Source: a virus
Length of the DNA stretch: 64,000 nucleotides
Strand: one strand, 5' to 3'
IMG/VR virus record: IMGVR_UViG_3300021197_001928
Span: 31,830 to 95,829 of that record
The first letter of the stretch is position 1. Every line of letters starts with the position of its first letter. The notes under the pieces were generated by a model. That model did not search any database, was not told the DNA's origin, and saw only the letters and a list, made by a program, of their open reading frames with translations. Shown piece after piece: positions 55,365 to 62,956 of the stretch. The position numbers were made by a program, and so were the translations under genes.

Positions 55365-55622
55365 CTAATTAGTCTCCTCAAGTCTTAATTGAAATGGACT
55401 AAGGGATATTGTGTCTCCCGTCTTCGAACAAACAACCATTATCACACTCACAGGTCTTCCACCCATAATTTTAGCTATTTTATCGATAATTGTGCCATAA
55501 TAGACCACTTCTATAATATCATTATCAACAACTGCCCACTCAGACCATGAAACTAGATCACCTAGTTCAAATCCGTAGGACATTGTTTCACCAAAAGCAA
55601 CTTTACTCTCCAATTTTGACAT
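55365..55622 (-). CDS. Small SH3/KOW-like protein, 85 residues
   Basis: FELGDLVSWSEWAVVDNDIIEVVYYGTI has the same start pattern as the other SH3-like small proteins. ATG 55622 chosen over TTG 55628. It overlaps the short upstream gene by 20 bp, so translation is probably coupled. Confidence 0.65.
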   Translation of the reverse strand: MSKLESKVAFGETMSYGFELGDLVSWSEWAVVDNDIIEVVYYGTIIDKIAKIMGGRPVSVIMVVCSKTGDTISLSPFQLRLEETN

Positions 55623-55773
55623 TTTCAACCCAACAACACAAGCCTTTACCTAAGTAGTTATACATTAATTCTATTGCAATATCATAATCATAGGGCCCTA
55701 GCGTTTGCCAAGACTCATTAATTAAAGTTTTCTTGTAAATTCTTACATAATATTTCACATAATTGAGAGTCAT
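55603..55773 (-). CDS. 56-residue protein below usual size cut-offs
   Basis: Reads MTLNYVKYYVRIYKKTLINE and ends LGKGLCCWVENVKIGE. The ATG overlaps the TAA of the 43-residue membrane-protein gene (TAATG), like many true starts in this genome. GGAG is 13 bases upstream. An alternative 20-residue reading from a nearer ATG exists. It fills an otherwise empty stretch. Confidence 0.5.
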   Translation of the reverse strand: MTLNYVKYYVRIYKKTLINESWQTLGPYDYDIAIELMYNYLGKGLCCWVENVKIGE

Positions 55774-55904
55774 TAGTCATTCTGCTCTCCAATTTTTAAA
55801 TAAATTAGACACAAAACCACTATGACAGGTATATCAAAGCCAAAAATAACATACAAAAACAAAATTGACATCATAAAGAGGATGCCAAACAAAGCTTTTT
55901 CCAT
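55773..55904 (-). CDS. 43-residue membrane protein
   Basis: MEKALFGILFMMSILFLYVI then a turn and IPVIVVLCLIYLKIG: two short hydrophobic segments with a charged tail. ATG overlaps the stop of the 105-residue gene (TGATG). Two-span small membrane proteins next to lysis or takeover genes can be holin-like, but there is no positive evidence. Confidence 0.55.
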   Translation of the reverse strand: MEKALFGILFMMSILFLYVIFGFDIPVIVVLCLIYLKIGEQND

Positions 55905-56221
55905 CAATTTAGACCAATCCATTCAATTTCTTCCTCTGGTACCATAACTAAGACACCTAATCCAAAGGTGTAGGGTGTAAATAAGCAGTATCTTCCTTGT
56001 TTATCCTTCTTAATGCTGTCAACCCAATAGAAATCAGCACTCTTTTCTATCCATACGAAGGACTTATCTGCTAAAGACCAGTAAAAAGCCTTCCCTTTTC
56101 CTTTAATTTTGACCGTATACAGGCAGTCACCCTTCTTATTTTTAATAAACCCGGCCATACGAGCGGCTAATTTGATGTAATTCGTGAAAAACTCTTGATC
56201 TTCCTCTTCAAATGACACCAT
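55904..56221 (-). CDS. Unknown protein, 105 residues
   Basis: Acidic N-terminus, then beta-rich sequence with many aromatic residues (KAFYWSLADKSFVWIEKSADFYW). No family recognised. Preceded by GGGGG and a CTATTTA motif 16 nt upstream. Confidence 0.65.
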   Translation of the reverse strand: MVSFEEEDQEFFTNYIKLAARMAGFIKNKKGDCLYTVKIKGKGKAFYWSLADKSFVWIEKSADFYWVDSIKKDKQGRYCLFTPYTFGLGVLVMVPEEEIEWIGLN

Positions 56222-56237
56222 AAGTACCCCCTACAAG

Positions 56238-56244
56238 TAAATAG
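56238..56244 (-). promoter_or_regulatory. CTATTTA motif before the 105-residue gene
   Basis: Minus-strand CTATTTAC, 16 nt before ATG 56221, in the 34-bp gap behind the HAD-NUDIX gene. Confidence 0.5.
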
Positions 56245-56255
56245 AAACCAAAAAC

Positions 56256-57434
56256 TTATTCTCCACCACCGTCGCCACCACTGTCACCACCGGAATCATG
56301 TGCATGGGAGCCTATATAAGGCCATAATGACCCCCTATTTCGGCGTTTTTTGGGTGTTTTACGGCGCTTTTTACGCCCTTTCTTGCGCTTTTCATCCATA
56401 TTTTGGACGATTTTTACCTTAATTTTGCGTTTTTTTTTATCATCTTTCTCTTCCAAAGCTCCAAAGCCGGCTGGTGCACTCTTTGAACGACTCATTTTAG
56501 GCCTTTTATGGCCTTTTCCGCCTCCAAAACTCTTATTTTTGCCTAATCCAATCAACTTTTTCTTCATTTTCTTATGTTTTCGCTTCTGAGAGCGCTGAAA
56601 ACGGCTCTCTTCACTGATTATTCCTTGATTTTTGATCATTTCTACCGCTGAACGTACAATTTGAGTGCCATTTTTGGCATATTTAAACATTTCATCCACA
56701 GAAACCCACACATATTCGTCATTTTCTTGAAAATCTTGCATATCTAGGTTGATTTCGGGCTCATTTTGCTCTAATTTGGTCTGAAAAAAAGTAATATTGT
56801 TATTTTTACCCTTCCAGTGGAATATTTGAGAGCCAATTTTCTCTAAATACGGCAATAACAAGCCTGTTTCTTCCATTATTTCCCTTTCTGTGCCCTCAAT
56901 AGGTCCATCTGGGCGATTTACTTCCAATTCTTTGAGGTGTCCGCCCGGAATATCCCATTTTCTGCCTTCATCTGTGCGCCTTAAGAGTAAAATTCGGTCA
57001 TTTTTGTCATATATGATAGCTTTTCCAACTTCTGGGCTGTCTTTTAAGAAATCAAACGGATTTTTTACCTGTATTTTGCCAAAGTTGTTGGAAATCTCCT
57101 CTAAACTATCATCATAATGGAGCGTAGAGCCTAAATTTTCGAGCTTTTCTAACTTTAATGCACCTTCGGTATAGTGAATTCTTTCGGGCGTAAAATAACT
57201 GCTTAATAAGAGCTTCTCAAGGTATGCCGGAACTGTAAATTCGGGAAAAAGATCTTCTTTATCTCTAGATCGTGCTGTAACAATATGAATATCGTCTCCT
57301 TTTTCAATATGAGATTGGATTAACTCAATAATTTTATCATTATAGCCATCAAAAACAAAAATTGGCTTATTATCTTCAATTAGCATGTGAGCCATAACGA
57401 TTGTGTCATCAAAATCGAAAGTTATTACAGCCAT
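56256..57434 (-). CDS. HAD-like, NUDIX and basic-tail fusion protein
   Basis: 392 residues in three parts. Residues 1-120: HAD-like, with D7xD9 in FDFDDTIVM and an IVTARS motif II. Residues about 135-265: NUDIX hydrolase, with the box EGTEREIMEETGLL and an insertion after GGHLKE. Residues 275-392: a Lys/Arg-rich tail with KKRRKTPKKRRNRG and a glycine/aspartate end (GSHAHDSGGDSGGDGGGE). NUDIX enzymes hydrolyse nucleotide-linked substrates. The basic tail could bind nucleic acid or target the protein into the head. The combination is unusual. Confidence 0.8.
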   Translation of the reverse strand: MAVITFDFDDTIVMAHMLIEDNKPIFVFDGYNDKIIELIQSHIEKGDDIHIVTARSRDKEDLFPEFTVPAYLEKLLLSSYFTPERIHYTEGALKLEKLENLGSTLHYDDSLEEISNNFGKIQVKNPFDFLKDSPEVGKAIIYDKNDRILLLRRTDEGRKWDIPGGHLKELEVNRPDGPIEGTEREIMEETGLLLPYLEKIGSQIFHWKGKNNNITFFQTKLEQNEPEINLDMQDFQENDEYVWVSVDEMFKYAKNGTQIVRSAVEMIKNQGIISEESRFQRSQKRKHKKMKKKLIGLGKNKSFGGGKGHKRPKMSRSKSAPAGFGALEEKDDKKKRKIKVKIVQNMDEKRKKGRKKRRKTPKKRRNRGSLWPYIGSHAHDSGGDSGGDGGGE

Positions 57435-58183
57435 TACTTCTCATCTCCGTGAATTCCGGTTTTTTCCGGCTGATATTCGTTGTTAAATAATCTATTTGCT
57501 TGTTTTGCTATTTCTCTTCGTATAAGATTCACTGATATATCGCTTTTATCTAAATAATCATTTAAATTATTAATTTGCTTTGTTACAATGGCCTGAACGG
57601 AGGAAATTCTTTCCGGAGGGATCTGTAGGCTATGATCTGAGGCCGCTTTATAGACACTTACGTCATCACAGTCGTCATTAGGGTCTGGTGTTGTCCCATT
57701 ATAATCAAAAGTATCACTTCCACCGATTATTTCTCCATCTTCATTGTATTCTTCTGTGCCCGGTGCAGTTTTTCTCTTAATGTATCCAAATTCGTTTTCA
57801 AGTTTGTTCCAAACTTTTGCTGCTGGCTTGGTAGTACTAGTCAAATGGTCCGAGGTTATGCCTCCTTTATAATTTTTTAGCACTAAGAGTGAGGCGACTT
57901 CATATAAATACGTTCCAATACCTCTTTCAAGAGCGCTTGGGTGAACCGCAACGGCACCAATTTCATGTGTGTCCGGAATGCAGGGCTTATCTGTCATTGT
58001 ACTTGTCTCAATCATTCCAATAACCATTGGTGTCTCTGGAGGTTGTGCCGATGCTAAATCAACAAGAGCCAAATTCATGCCGACTGATGTCTGAAAGGTA
58101 TATAATCCTAAGGTTTCCATTTTATATTCTTTGGTCCAAGATTCATTTACAAATTTACGCCAGCTTTCCATTAATAATTTCAT
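57434..58183 (-). CDS. Leader-peptide GNAT acetyltransferase-like protein
   Basis: 249 residues. Leader MKLLMESWRKFVNES, close to that of the 1556-residue protein and to T4 capsid-targeting peptides. A GNAT core follows: IGAVAVHPSALERGIGTYLYEVA, with the acetyl-CoA loop R87-G-I-G-T91. The C-terminal half is unassigned. If packaged, it would be injected and could acetylate host targets, in the manner T4 Alt ADP-ribosylates them (analogy only). Its upstream promoter is sigma70-type. Confidence 0.75.
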   Translation of the reverse strand: MKLLMESWRKFVNESWTKEYKMETLGLYTFQTSVGMNLALVDLASAQPPETPMVIGMIETSTMTDKPCIPDTHEIGAVAVHPSALERGIGTYLYEVASLLVLKNYKGGITSDHLTSTTKPAAKVWNKLENEFGYIKRKTAPGTEEYNEDGEIIGGSDTFDYNGTTPDPNDDCDDVSVYKAASDHSLQIPPERISSVQAIVTKQINNLNDYLDKSDISVNLIRREIAKQANRLFNNEYQPEKTGIHGDEK

Positions 58184-58196
58184 TGTTTTTTCCTAT

Positions 58197-58225
58197 ATTA
58201 TAGCACATTTTGTGCCGTTTGTCAA
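58197..58225 (-). promoter_or_regulatory. Sigma70-type promoter of the GNAT-HAD/NUDIX unit
   Basis: Minus strand TTGACA (58220-58225), 17-bp spacer, TATAAT (58197-58202), about 13 nt before the ATG at 58183. Perfect consensus. A CTATTTA word 14 bp further upstream (58239-58245) is far from any start. Confidence 0.85.
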
Positions 58226-58251
58226 ACGTTTTCGACAATAAATAGTTAAAT

Positions 58252-59217
58252 TTACTGATAATAGTAAGCAATCTCCACTAAACTTTTTTCATCAGGCATT
58301 GTATTGAAATAAACACGGTTTTCAGCATCAACATAATGCCAATCATAATTGGGCACACCATCAATAAAAACATAAATCCTATCATTATAAAGTGGAACAT
58401 GTGTTAACTCCCAATAATCATATTGAGTAATCTGTGTTCCGGCGTCTGCAACGCCCTGAGACCAGTCTTCAGAACAAATATCTATCGTTTGACCGGGTAA
58501 TCCATTAGCGGCATCAATATATCTTTTTCCTTCATTCAAGGGTGAGGCTGGTTGACACTCGGTATCTCCCTCCTTCAACTGTACTATCGAAGAAACAAAA
58601 ACATATTCTCTCTCGGTAGATATCCAACCTATAAAATCACTAGGGCTGGGAAAATGCACATAGCTTTGCTCTTCTTCATCTGATACAAAAACAATCAATA
58701 AAGCAGCATCTTCTCTCATCCATGTAGAGGCATAACCATTTCCCATATACGATCTCACCGCATCAAAACCTTTCTCGTGGTGCCCTGTTACAGTTGTGCT
58801 TAGTTGATCCTCGGCTTCTTGAGACCCGTCTCCCGGAATTAGAGGGAACTCTTGGGTTTGAGCAGACCGAGTCGGATCAGCAGATATAATCGCTAATCTC
58901 CAACCAGAAACCGGCAACACACTTAACATATCACCAATTCCAGCAACTACTCTTGGCCTATCATTAATCATAGAACCAGAAGGGTCGATCACCCATAAGA
59001 TGTCAACCCCTTCAAAATTGCCCGGCTGTGTAAAATTATCAACCCATATGTCTGCTGCGTCCTGTCCAGTATCTTGGATAATTATCGTATCCCCTTCAAT
59101 ATAAACATCTTGCTGAGACACCCACGTCTCAACCTCTTCGTAAGTTATTTTTTCAACCTCGTATGTGAGCATGTGATCCGATATACATGCGAACAAAAAT
59201 AAAAACCAGACAAACAT
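58252..59217 (-). CDS. von Willebrand A-domain lipoprotein
   Basis: 321 residues. Lipobox LFAC with Cys11, so likely a lipidated envelope protein. VDILWVIDPSGSM gives the MIDAS motif D78xS80xS82 at the start of a vWA fold; IVFVSDEEEQ and the C-terminal Cys pair follow. The type is common in Deltaproteobacteria-like bacteria, where such lipoproteins act at the surface or in adhesion. In a phage it may modify the infected cell surface or block superinfection. Strong GGGGGG ribosome site. Confidence 0.8.
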   Translation of the reverse strand: MFVWFLFLFACISDHMLTYEVEKITYEEVETWVSQQDVYIEGDTIIIQDTGQDAADIWVDNFTQPGNFEGVDILWVIDPSGSMINDRPRVVAGIGDMLSVLPVSGWRLAIISADPTRSAQTQEFPLIPGDGSQEAEDQLSTTVTGHHEKGFDAVRSYMGNGYASTWMREDAALLIVFVSDEEEQSYVHFPSPSDFIGWISTEREYVFVSSIVQLKEGDTECQPASPLNEGKRYIDAANGLPGQTIDICSEDWSQGVADAGTQITQYDYWELTHVPLYNDRIYVFIDGVPNYDWHYVDAENRVYFNTMPDEKSLVEIAYYYQ

Positions 59218-59263
59218 AACATAAATCCCCCCATACTAGTAACTATGAGGTAAAATTATTAAT

Positions 59264-59686
59264 CTATTTTTGTTTTGAAAAAAGCCGAAGACAGTTTTTT
59301 GGGATGGTATAAGTATAATCTTCCTCTGCAAAATAAACAAGGTAAGAGTCAATCACATTGCTCATTTCTCTTCCGTCAAAATCTGAGGTTTTAATTATTG
59401 TTTCTGCGATGATTGTACCAATCCCTTTGTAATTTAAAATTTCTTTAATATTTGGTTTTAACTCAACCAAATCACCAATTTTTAATTTATCTTTTTTAGT
59501 ATTCATGCTTATTTTGTCGATGTAGTCATTCATTAGAGTAATGTCTTCACTATCTGTAAATAGGCGGATCTTAGAAGAATAAAGACCAACGTATGTAATT
59601 ACACCCGGCACATGGCGAGCCCCGATTAAACCAATCAGCCATGGATTATTGCTTATTACTATGTCTCCGATTTGAAACTGCATCAT
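59264..59686 (-). CDS. Two-repeat SH3/KOW-like protein, 140 residues
   Basis: Two similar units, FQIGDIVISNNPWLIG (residues 4-19) and LKIGDLVELKPNIKE (about 68-82), each followed by strand-turn-strand sequence ending in GVITYVG or GIGTII. A tandem version of the small SH3-like family in this window. Overlaps the next gene by 41 bp. Confidence 0.7.
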   Translation of the reverse strand: MMQFQIGDIVISNNPWLIGLIGARHVPGVITYVGLYSSKIRLFTDSEDITLMNDYIDKISMNTKKDKLKIGDLVELKPNIKEILNYKGIGTIIAETIIKTSDFDGREMSNVIDSYLVYFAEEDYTYTIPKNCLRLFSKQK

Positions 59687-59864
59687 CTATTTCAGTGCAG
59701 AACACCAACCTCCTTAAATCTTCTTGTGGAAAATGTACCACGTAAGAATTTAAAATTTCGCCAAAGTTAATTGACTCCCTTTTTTCAATAACTATGCCAT
59801 ATCCATAATTAATGAACCGATGCTTAACTAGGTCTCCAATGTTAAAATTAATTTTTCTATGCAT
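59646..59864 (-). CDS. Small SH3/KOW-like protein, 72 residues
   Basis: MHRKINFNIGDLVKHRFINY then YGIVIEKRESI; same family as its neighbour. ATG 59864 is used instead of an upstream TTG at 59888, though no good ribosome site is visible for either. The promoter of this minus unit is unclear. Confidence 0.6.
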   Translation of the reverse strand: MHRKINFNIGDLVKHRFINYGYGIVIEKRESINFGEILNSYVVHFPQEDLRRLVFCTEIDDAVSNRRHSNKQ

Positions 59865-59879
59865 ATTTATAATTATAAC

Positions 59880-59908
59880 TTGACACAAAGTTTATAGTGT
59901 GTTATAAT
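59880..59908 (+). promoter_or_regulatory. Sigma70-type promoter, plus strand
   Basis: TTGACA (59880-59885), 17-bp spacer ending TGT, TATAAT (59903-59908), about 16 nt before the ATG of the 59-residue membrane protein. Full consensus; starts the plus-strand unit. Confidence 0.85.
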
Positions 59909-59924
59909 ATCAAATGGAGAAAAT

Positions 59925-60104
59925 ATGGACAAAGAAAGAAAAGAAAGAATCAAAAAAATGCTTGTGGGAGCCATCACTCACCCTCTAGAGGCATGTGTAG
60001 AGCTTAGTTTTTATATTATATCACTCGCAGTTGGTATATGGATATTAGGCTTTGCTTTATCGTTTTTGGTCAAGATAATGCAGCCAATGATTTTTCTAAC
60101 ATAA
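59925..60104 (+). CDS. 59-residue membrane protein
   Basis: MDKERKERIKKMLVGAITHP followed by a hydrophobic helix FYIISLAVGIWILGFALSFLV and a short tail ending FLT. Basic N-terminus in the cytoplasm predicts an N-in single-span protein. GGAGAAA precedes the ATG by a few bases, and a consensus promoter lies just upstream. Could be a small inhibitor, holin-like or anchor protein. Unknown family. Confidence 0.7.
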   Translation: MDKERKERIKKMLVGAITHPLEACVELSFYIISLAVGIWILGFALSFLVKIMQPMIFLT

Positions 60105-60108
60105 AAGA

Positions 60109-60115
60109 CTATTTA
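60109..60115 (+). promoter_or_regulatory. CTATTTA motif on the plus strand
   Basis: CTATTTAGG, 22 nt before the ATG of the 258-residue leader gene and on the same strand as it. It shows that the motif follows gene direction and not the genome strand. Confidence 0.55.
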
Positions 60116-60137
60116 GGATTATTGGAGAAACCAGAAT

Positions 60138-60914
60138 ATGACTACAAATATGAAACTTATTTTTGAAAATTACAGAAGAGGGATGCTTGCTGAGGAGGAA
60201 GAAGTAGAACCACAGACTGTTGGTTCGCTAGTTGATACTCTAGAGGCACACATACTTGCAAATAGTGATAAATTAAAAAGAGTGGCTAATGCGATTGTTA
60301 AAGCTTTTGAGACCTTTGCTGAAGAGTTCCCTGAAAAAGCTGAGGAGCTAGCAGAAATCACATCAAAAATAACAGAATTGTTTACCGAAATAGCAGCAAA
60401 CGGCTTACGTGCAGTGCTTAAAACCATGGGTAAATCAAAAGTTGTTGAATATTTAAAAATTATGGCAACAAACACAATAATTCAGGAGTTTTTAGCTAAA
60501 AAGGTTGGCGCAAAGGTGTTAAAATTCGTTCTCGAAGAAATGATACCAGCCGCCAAAGTGATTATTTCAACTGGTAGAACAATTATGGGACTATTTAAGG
60601 TCGCAAAGTCAGTTAGAGACGCAGTTGAATCTGGTACTGGGGATCCTAACAAAGCATTTGCCATGATTGTTAAGGATGTAATGACTGCCGAGGACAATAA
60701 AGCAACAACTGCTGGCTTTATGAAGATGCTTAACATTGATGATGAGTGGTCCAAGATGCTGGATAACAAAATTGAAATGGAATTTATCGAACAATCAATT
60801 CAATACATCAGAACAGTCGACCCAAGTACGACTCTAGATAAAATTAATCTAAACCAGAGACTTGTTGCATTCTTAAAGCAAAAATTTGATGGAAGAACAT
60901 TAGCAAAACAATAA
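60138..60914 (+). CDS. Leader-peptide protein, 258 residues, helical
   Basis: Starts MTTNMKLIFENYRRGMLAEE, a variant of the MKLxxENxxxF leader. The body is long amphipathic helices (LVDTLEAHILANSDKLKRV) with hydrophobic Ala/Val/Ile stretches around 120-160. Helical, membrane-active or packaged protein; no family recognised. The first ATG has GGAG ten bases upstream; the Met at the leader is four codons on. Confidence 0.72.
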   Translation: MTTNMKLIFENYRRGMLAEEEEVEPQTVGSLVDTLEAHILANSDKLKRVANAIVKAFETFAEEFPEKAEELAEITSKITELFTEIAANGLRAVLKTMGKSKVVEYLKIMATNTIIQEFLAKKVGAKVLKFVLEEMIPAAKVIISTGRTIMGLFKVAKSVRDAVESGTGDPNKAFAMIVKDVMTAEDNKATTAGFMKMLNIDDEWSKMLDNKIEMEFIEQSIQYIRTVDPSTTLDKINLNQRLVAFLKQKFDGRTLAKQ

Positions 60915-60921
60915 ATTTTAC

Positions 60922-60950
60922 TTGACAAAACCTCCTTAACAGGTTATATT
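60922..60950 (+). promoter_or_regulatory. Sigma70-type promoter, plus strand
   Basis: TTGACA (60922-60927), 17-bp spacer ending GGT, TATATT (60945-60950), before the lipoprotein gene at 60968. GAGAGG gives the ribosome site. Confidence 0.82.
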
Positions 60951-60967
60951 GTATAAGAGAGGTAATT

Positions 60968-61849
60968 ATGTTTTATATTTTGTTTGCGTTTTTATATGCA
61001 TGCAGTTCTGACGTGTCTGTGATCAAAAGGATAACCGAAGAAACGGGAGAAAAAGAATCCGGTATTGAGCCGGGTGTCGGACCATCTACGGAACCTGATT
61101 TGCCACCACCGCCCATTGAAGGGAATGGTGGGTATATTCACTATTATCTACGACAGATTGCATGTCCCGCCTGCGTTGGGGAGCAACAAGAACTCCTCGT
61201 GGAGTTCGGAGCCAAATTTTTTCAACCTACTAACGAAAATCACACGGATTGGATACCTCCTTTAGGAGAGTGTGTTGATCAATTGCTCATAACGAGCCCT
61301 TCAACAAACAAAATAGATGTTGGTGAGTCCCTTACAATAACAGGGCCGGTACATTCATTCATTGCTCAAAAGCAAGGAGACGAATATTATGCCCAGATCT
61401 ATGAGACACAGTATGATAGGAACTCAATCCACAATGTGTCTATACCGTCCGAGGATGCCGAAATTCAGTTCTTATCCATGGAAGGGTATGATTACATAGA
61501 ACCGCAAGAAATGCTGTATATTGACCCTTCTTATGCGTTCTCTGCCCCTATCTATAGGACGGGGATGACGTTTAGCTGGGCTCCCTATGATACCTCTCGT
61601 ACATACATGATATTATTAGCTGTATACTCCTCAGACGGATCACAATTGCTGGGTTACTCAGTTTGTACAGGTCCCGATCAGGGGTTTCTTGCATTTCCCG
61701 CATCAGCGTTACAGTCCTTTCCTTACGGGTCTCTAGTCTTGATTCATTTGTCTCGTCACCAAATTGACTTTTTTCCTTATGAACCGATGGGATCTCATAT
61801 TGAAACCCATATGGAGTGGGAAGTTATAGGAACAGGCTATATGCAGTAG
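60968..61849 (+). CDS. Predicted lipoprotein, 293 residues
   Basis: Signal peptide MFYILFAFLYAC with lipobox LYAC (Cys12). A Pro-rich linker (GPSTEPDLPPPP) leads to a beta-rich domain holding CPAC and further cysteines, with two immunoglobulin-like segments. No family recognised. Outer-membrane or surface exposed if lipidated. Own sigma70-type promoter, so probably made early. It converges on the minus-strand gene ending at 61854, four bp away. Confidence 0.75.
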   Translation: MFYILFAFLYACSSDVSVIKRITEETGEKESGIEPGVGPSTEPDLPPPPIEGNGGYIHYYLRQIACPACVGEQQELLVEFGAKFFQPTNENHTDWIPPLGECVDQLLITSPSTNKIDVGESLTITGPVHSFIAQKQGDEYYAQIYETQYDRNSIHNVSIPSEDAEIQFLSMEGYDYIEPQEMLYIDPSYAFSAPIYRTGMTFSWAPYDTSRTYMILLAVYSSDGSQLLGYSVCTGPDQGFLAFPASALQSFPYGSLVLIHLSRHQIDFFPYEPMGSHIETHMEWEVIGTGYMQ

Positions 61850-61853
61850 CTTT

Positions 61854-62498
61854 TTATTTTTCTCGCATATGCATTGGAACAGGATTATATAGAATTCCAT
61901 TTATTTCACGAATTTTTCCGTCCTCAATGTATTTTTGAATTTCCCCGACGATTAATCTATACAACTCAGGAGCATATGACATCCACTCAGCGTTGAATCT
62001 TTCTTGATCTGCCCCGCCACCCTCGGAATTTTTGTATTCTTCCCAGTTCATGGAATATAAATGGTCCATCATAAACCTTTGTTCCGTAGTGGCCAGTTGT
62101 TCCTTGGTTATGTGCATCGGTTCCCAGTATCCTTGACCTTGCATTGGGTTTTTCACGTACTGGTCCAAGTTAACACCTTGGTTTTGCCAATAGCGAATTC
62201 TGTTTCTTGTTGGAAGGTTCTGAATTCCGCTGATTGTTTCTCTAATGAACTTGGGAATCAATCTGGCACCTTGAAATTCAAGTTTATGAGCCATGCTTTC
62301 CTCGGAACCCATAGCCGAAGCTAATTCATATGAGGAAACATAATCCTCATAATCCCCGCTTGACTCTATATTGTCGAGTTTGCCCATTATTTCATCGTCA
62401 AAGCCAGCAGCCTTTCTAGCCATAAAGCGCCTAGAATTGGTTACCTCGTTTATTTCTTCGATGATAATTTTCCGTAATTGTTTTGTTGTTAACTTCAT
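61854..62498 (-). CDS. Leader-peptide protein, 214 residues
   Basis: Leader MKLTTKQLRKIIIEEINEV, then a helical, aromatic-rich body (YWQNQGVNLDQYVKN, MMDHLYSMNWEEY). No family recognised. Overlaps the next leader gene by 1 bp, so two leader proteins are translated in tandem. Confidence 0.72.
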   Translation of the reverse strand: MKLTTKQLRKIIIEEINEVTNSRRFMARKAAGFDDEIMGKLDNIESSGDYEDYVSSYELASAMGSEESMAHKLEFQGARLIPKFIRETISGIQNLPTRNRIRYWQNQGVNLDQYVKNPMQGQGYWEPMHITKEQLATTEQRFMMDHLYSMNWEEYKNSEGGGADQERFNAEWMSYAPELYRLIVGEIQKYIEDGKIREINGILYNPVPMHMREK

Positions 62499-62956
62499 TA
62501 TAAAATTCCTTTTTCTTGTAAAAACTCTTGAAACTCTTCCACGTTTTGGAATGCATTGTCGTTCATGTGCTCAACTCCCACCAAGTCAAAAAGCGCTTTC
62601 TTATTTCTACCATAATTTTTAAAAAATTCATCTAATGCTTTTTCGGCCATATCAACTTCACTATAGAAGCCGCTTTGCTGTGCCTGATGGAGTGTATTTT
62701 GCAATCGCTGTTGTTCAGGGTTTGCTCGTATACCAATACTGTTATGCCAAATGCCTTGCGCCAGTTGGCGCTTTAAATCCGGGCCTATGTTATCTAGGTC
62801 AAGCACTTCCATAAAGTCTAGTGCCATCGCCATTTCAGTTTTCATCATATCAATAACCTTCATTACTTCTTGTTCAGTCATTTGGTTATCTTCTTGTATA
62901 ACGTATGCCAATTCTTCTTTTATTATTTGTCTTAATTGTTTTTGTGTCAATTTCAT
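62498..62956 (-). CDS. Leader-peptide protein, 152 residues
   Basis: Leader MKLTQKQLRQIIKEELAYV, followed by helices with heptad-like spacing (MTEQEVMKVIDMMKTEMAMAL) and a Gln-rich middle. No family recognised. Overlaps the lipoprotein gene by four bases. Confidence 0.72.
   Translation of the reverse strand: MKLTQKQLRQIIKEELAYVIQEDNQMTEQEVMKVIDMMKTEMAMALDFMEVLDLDNIGPDLKRQLAQGIWHNSIGIRANPEQQRLQNTLHQAQQSGFYSEVDMAEKALDEFFKNYGRNKKALFDLVGVEHMNDNAFQNVEEFQEFLQEKGIL

Noticed and set aside
58239-58245. CTATTTA copy upstream of the GNAT unit
   Set aside because: More than 50 nt from the start codon and upstream of a perfect sigma70-type promoter, so not counted as a late site.
59860-59875. TATAAATA word before the 72-residue SH3-like gene
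   Set aside because: It matches the T4 late box but overlaps the ATG itself, so a transcript from it would lack the start codon.
61839-61870. Inverted repeat ATATGC/GCATAT between convergent genes
   Set aside because: Only six pairs with a 20-base loop; too weak for a bidirectional terminator.
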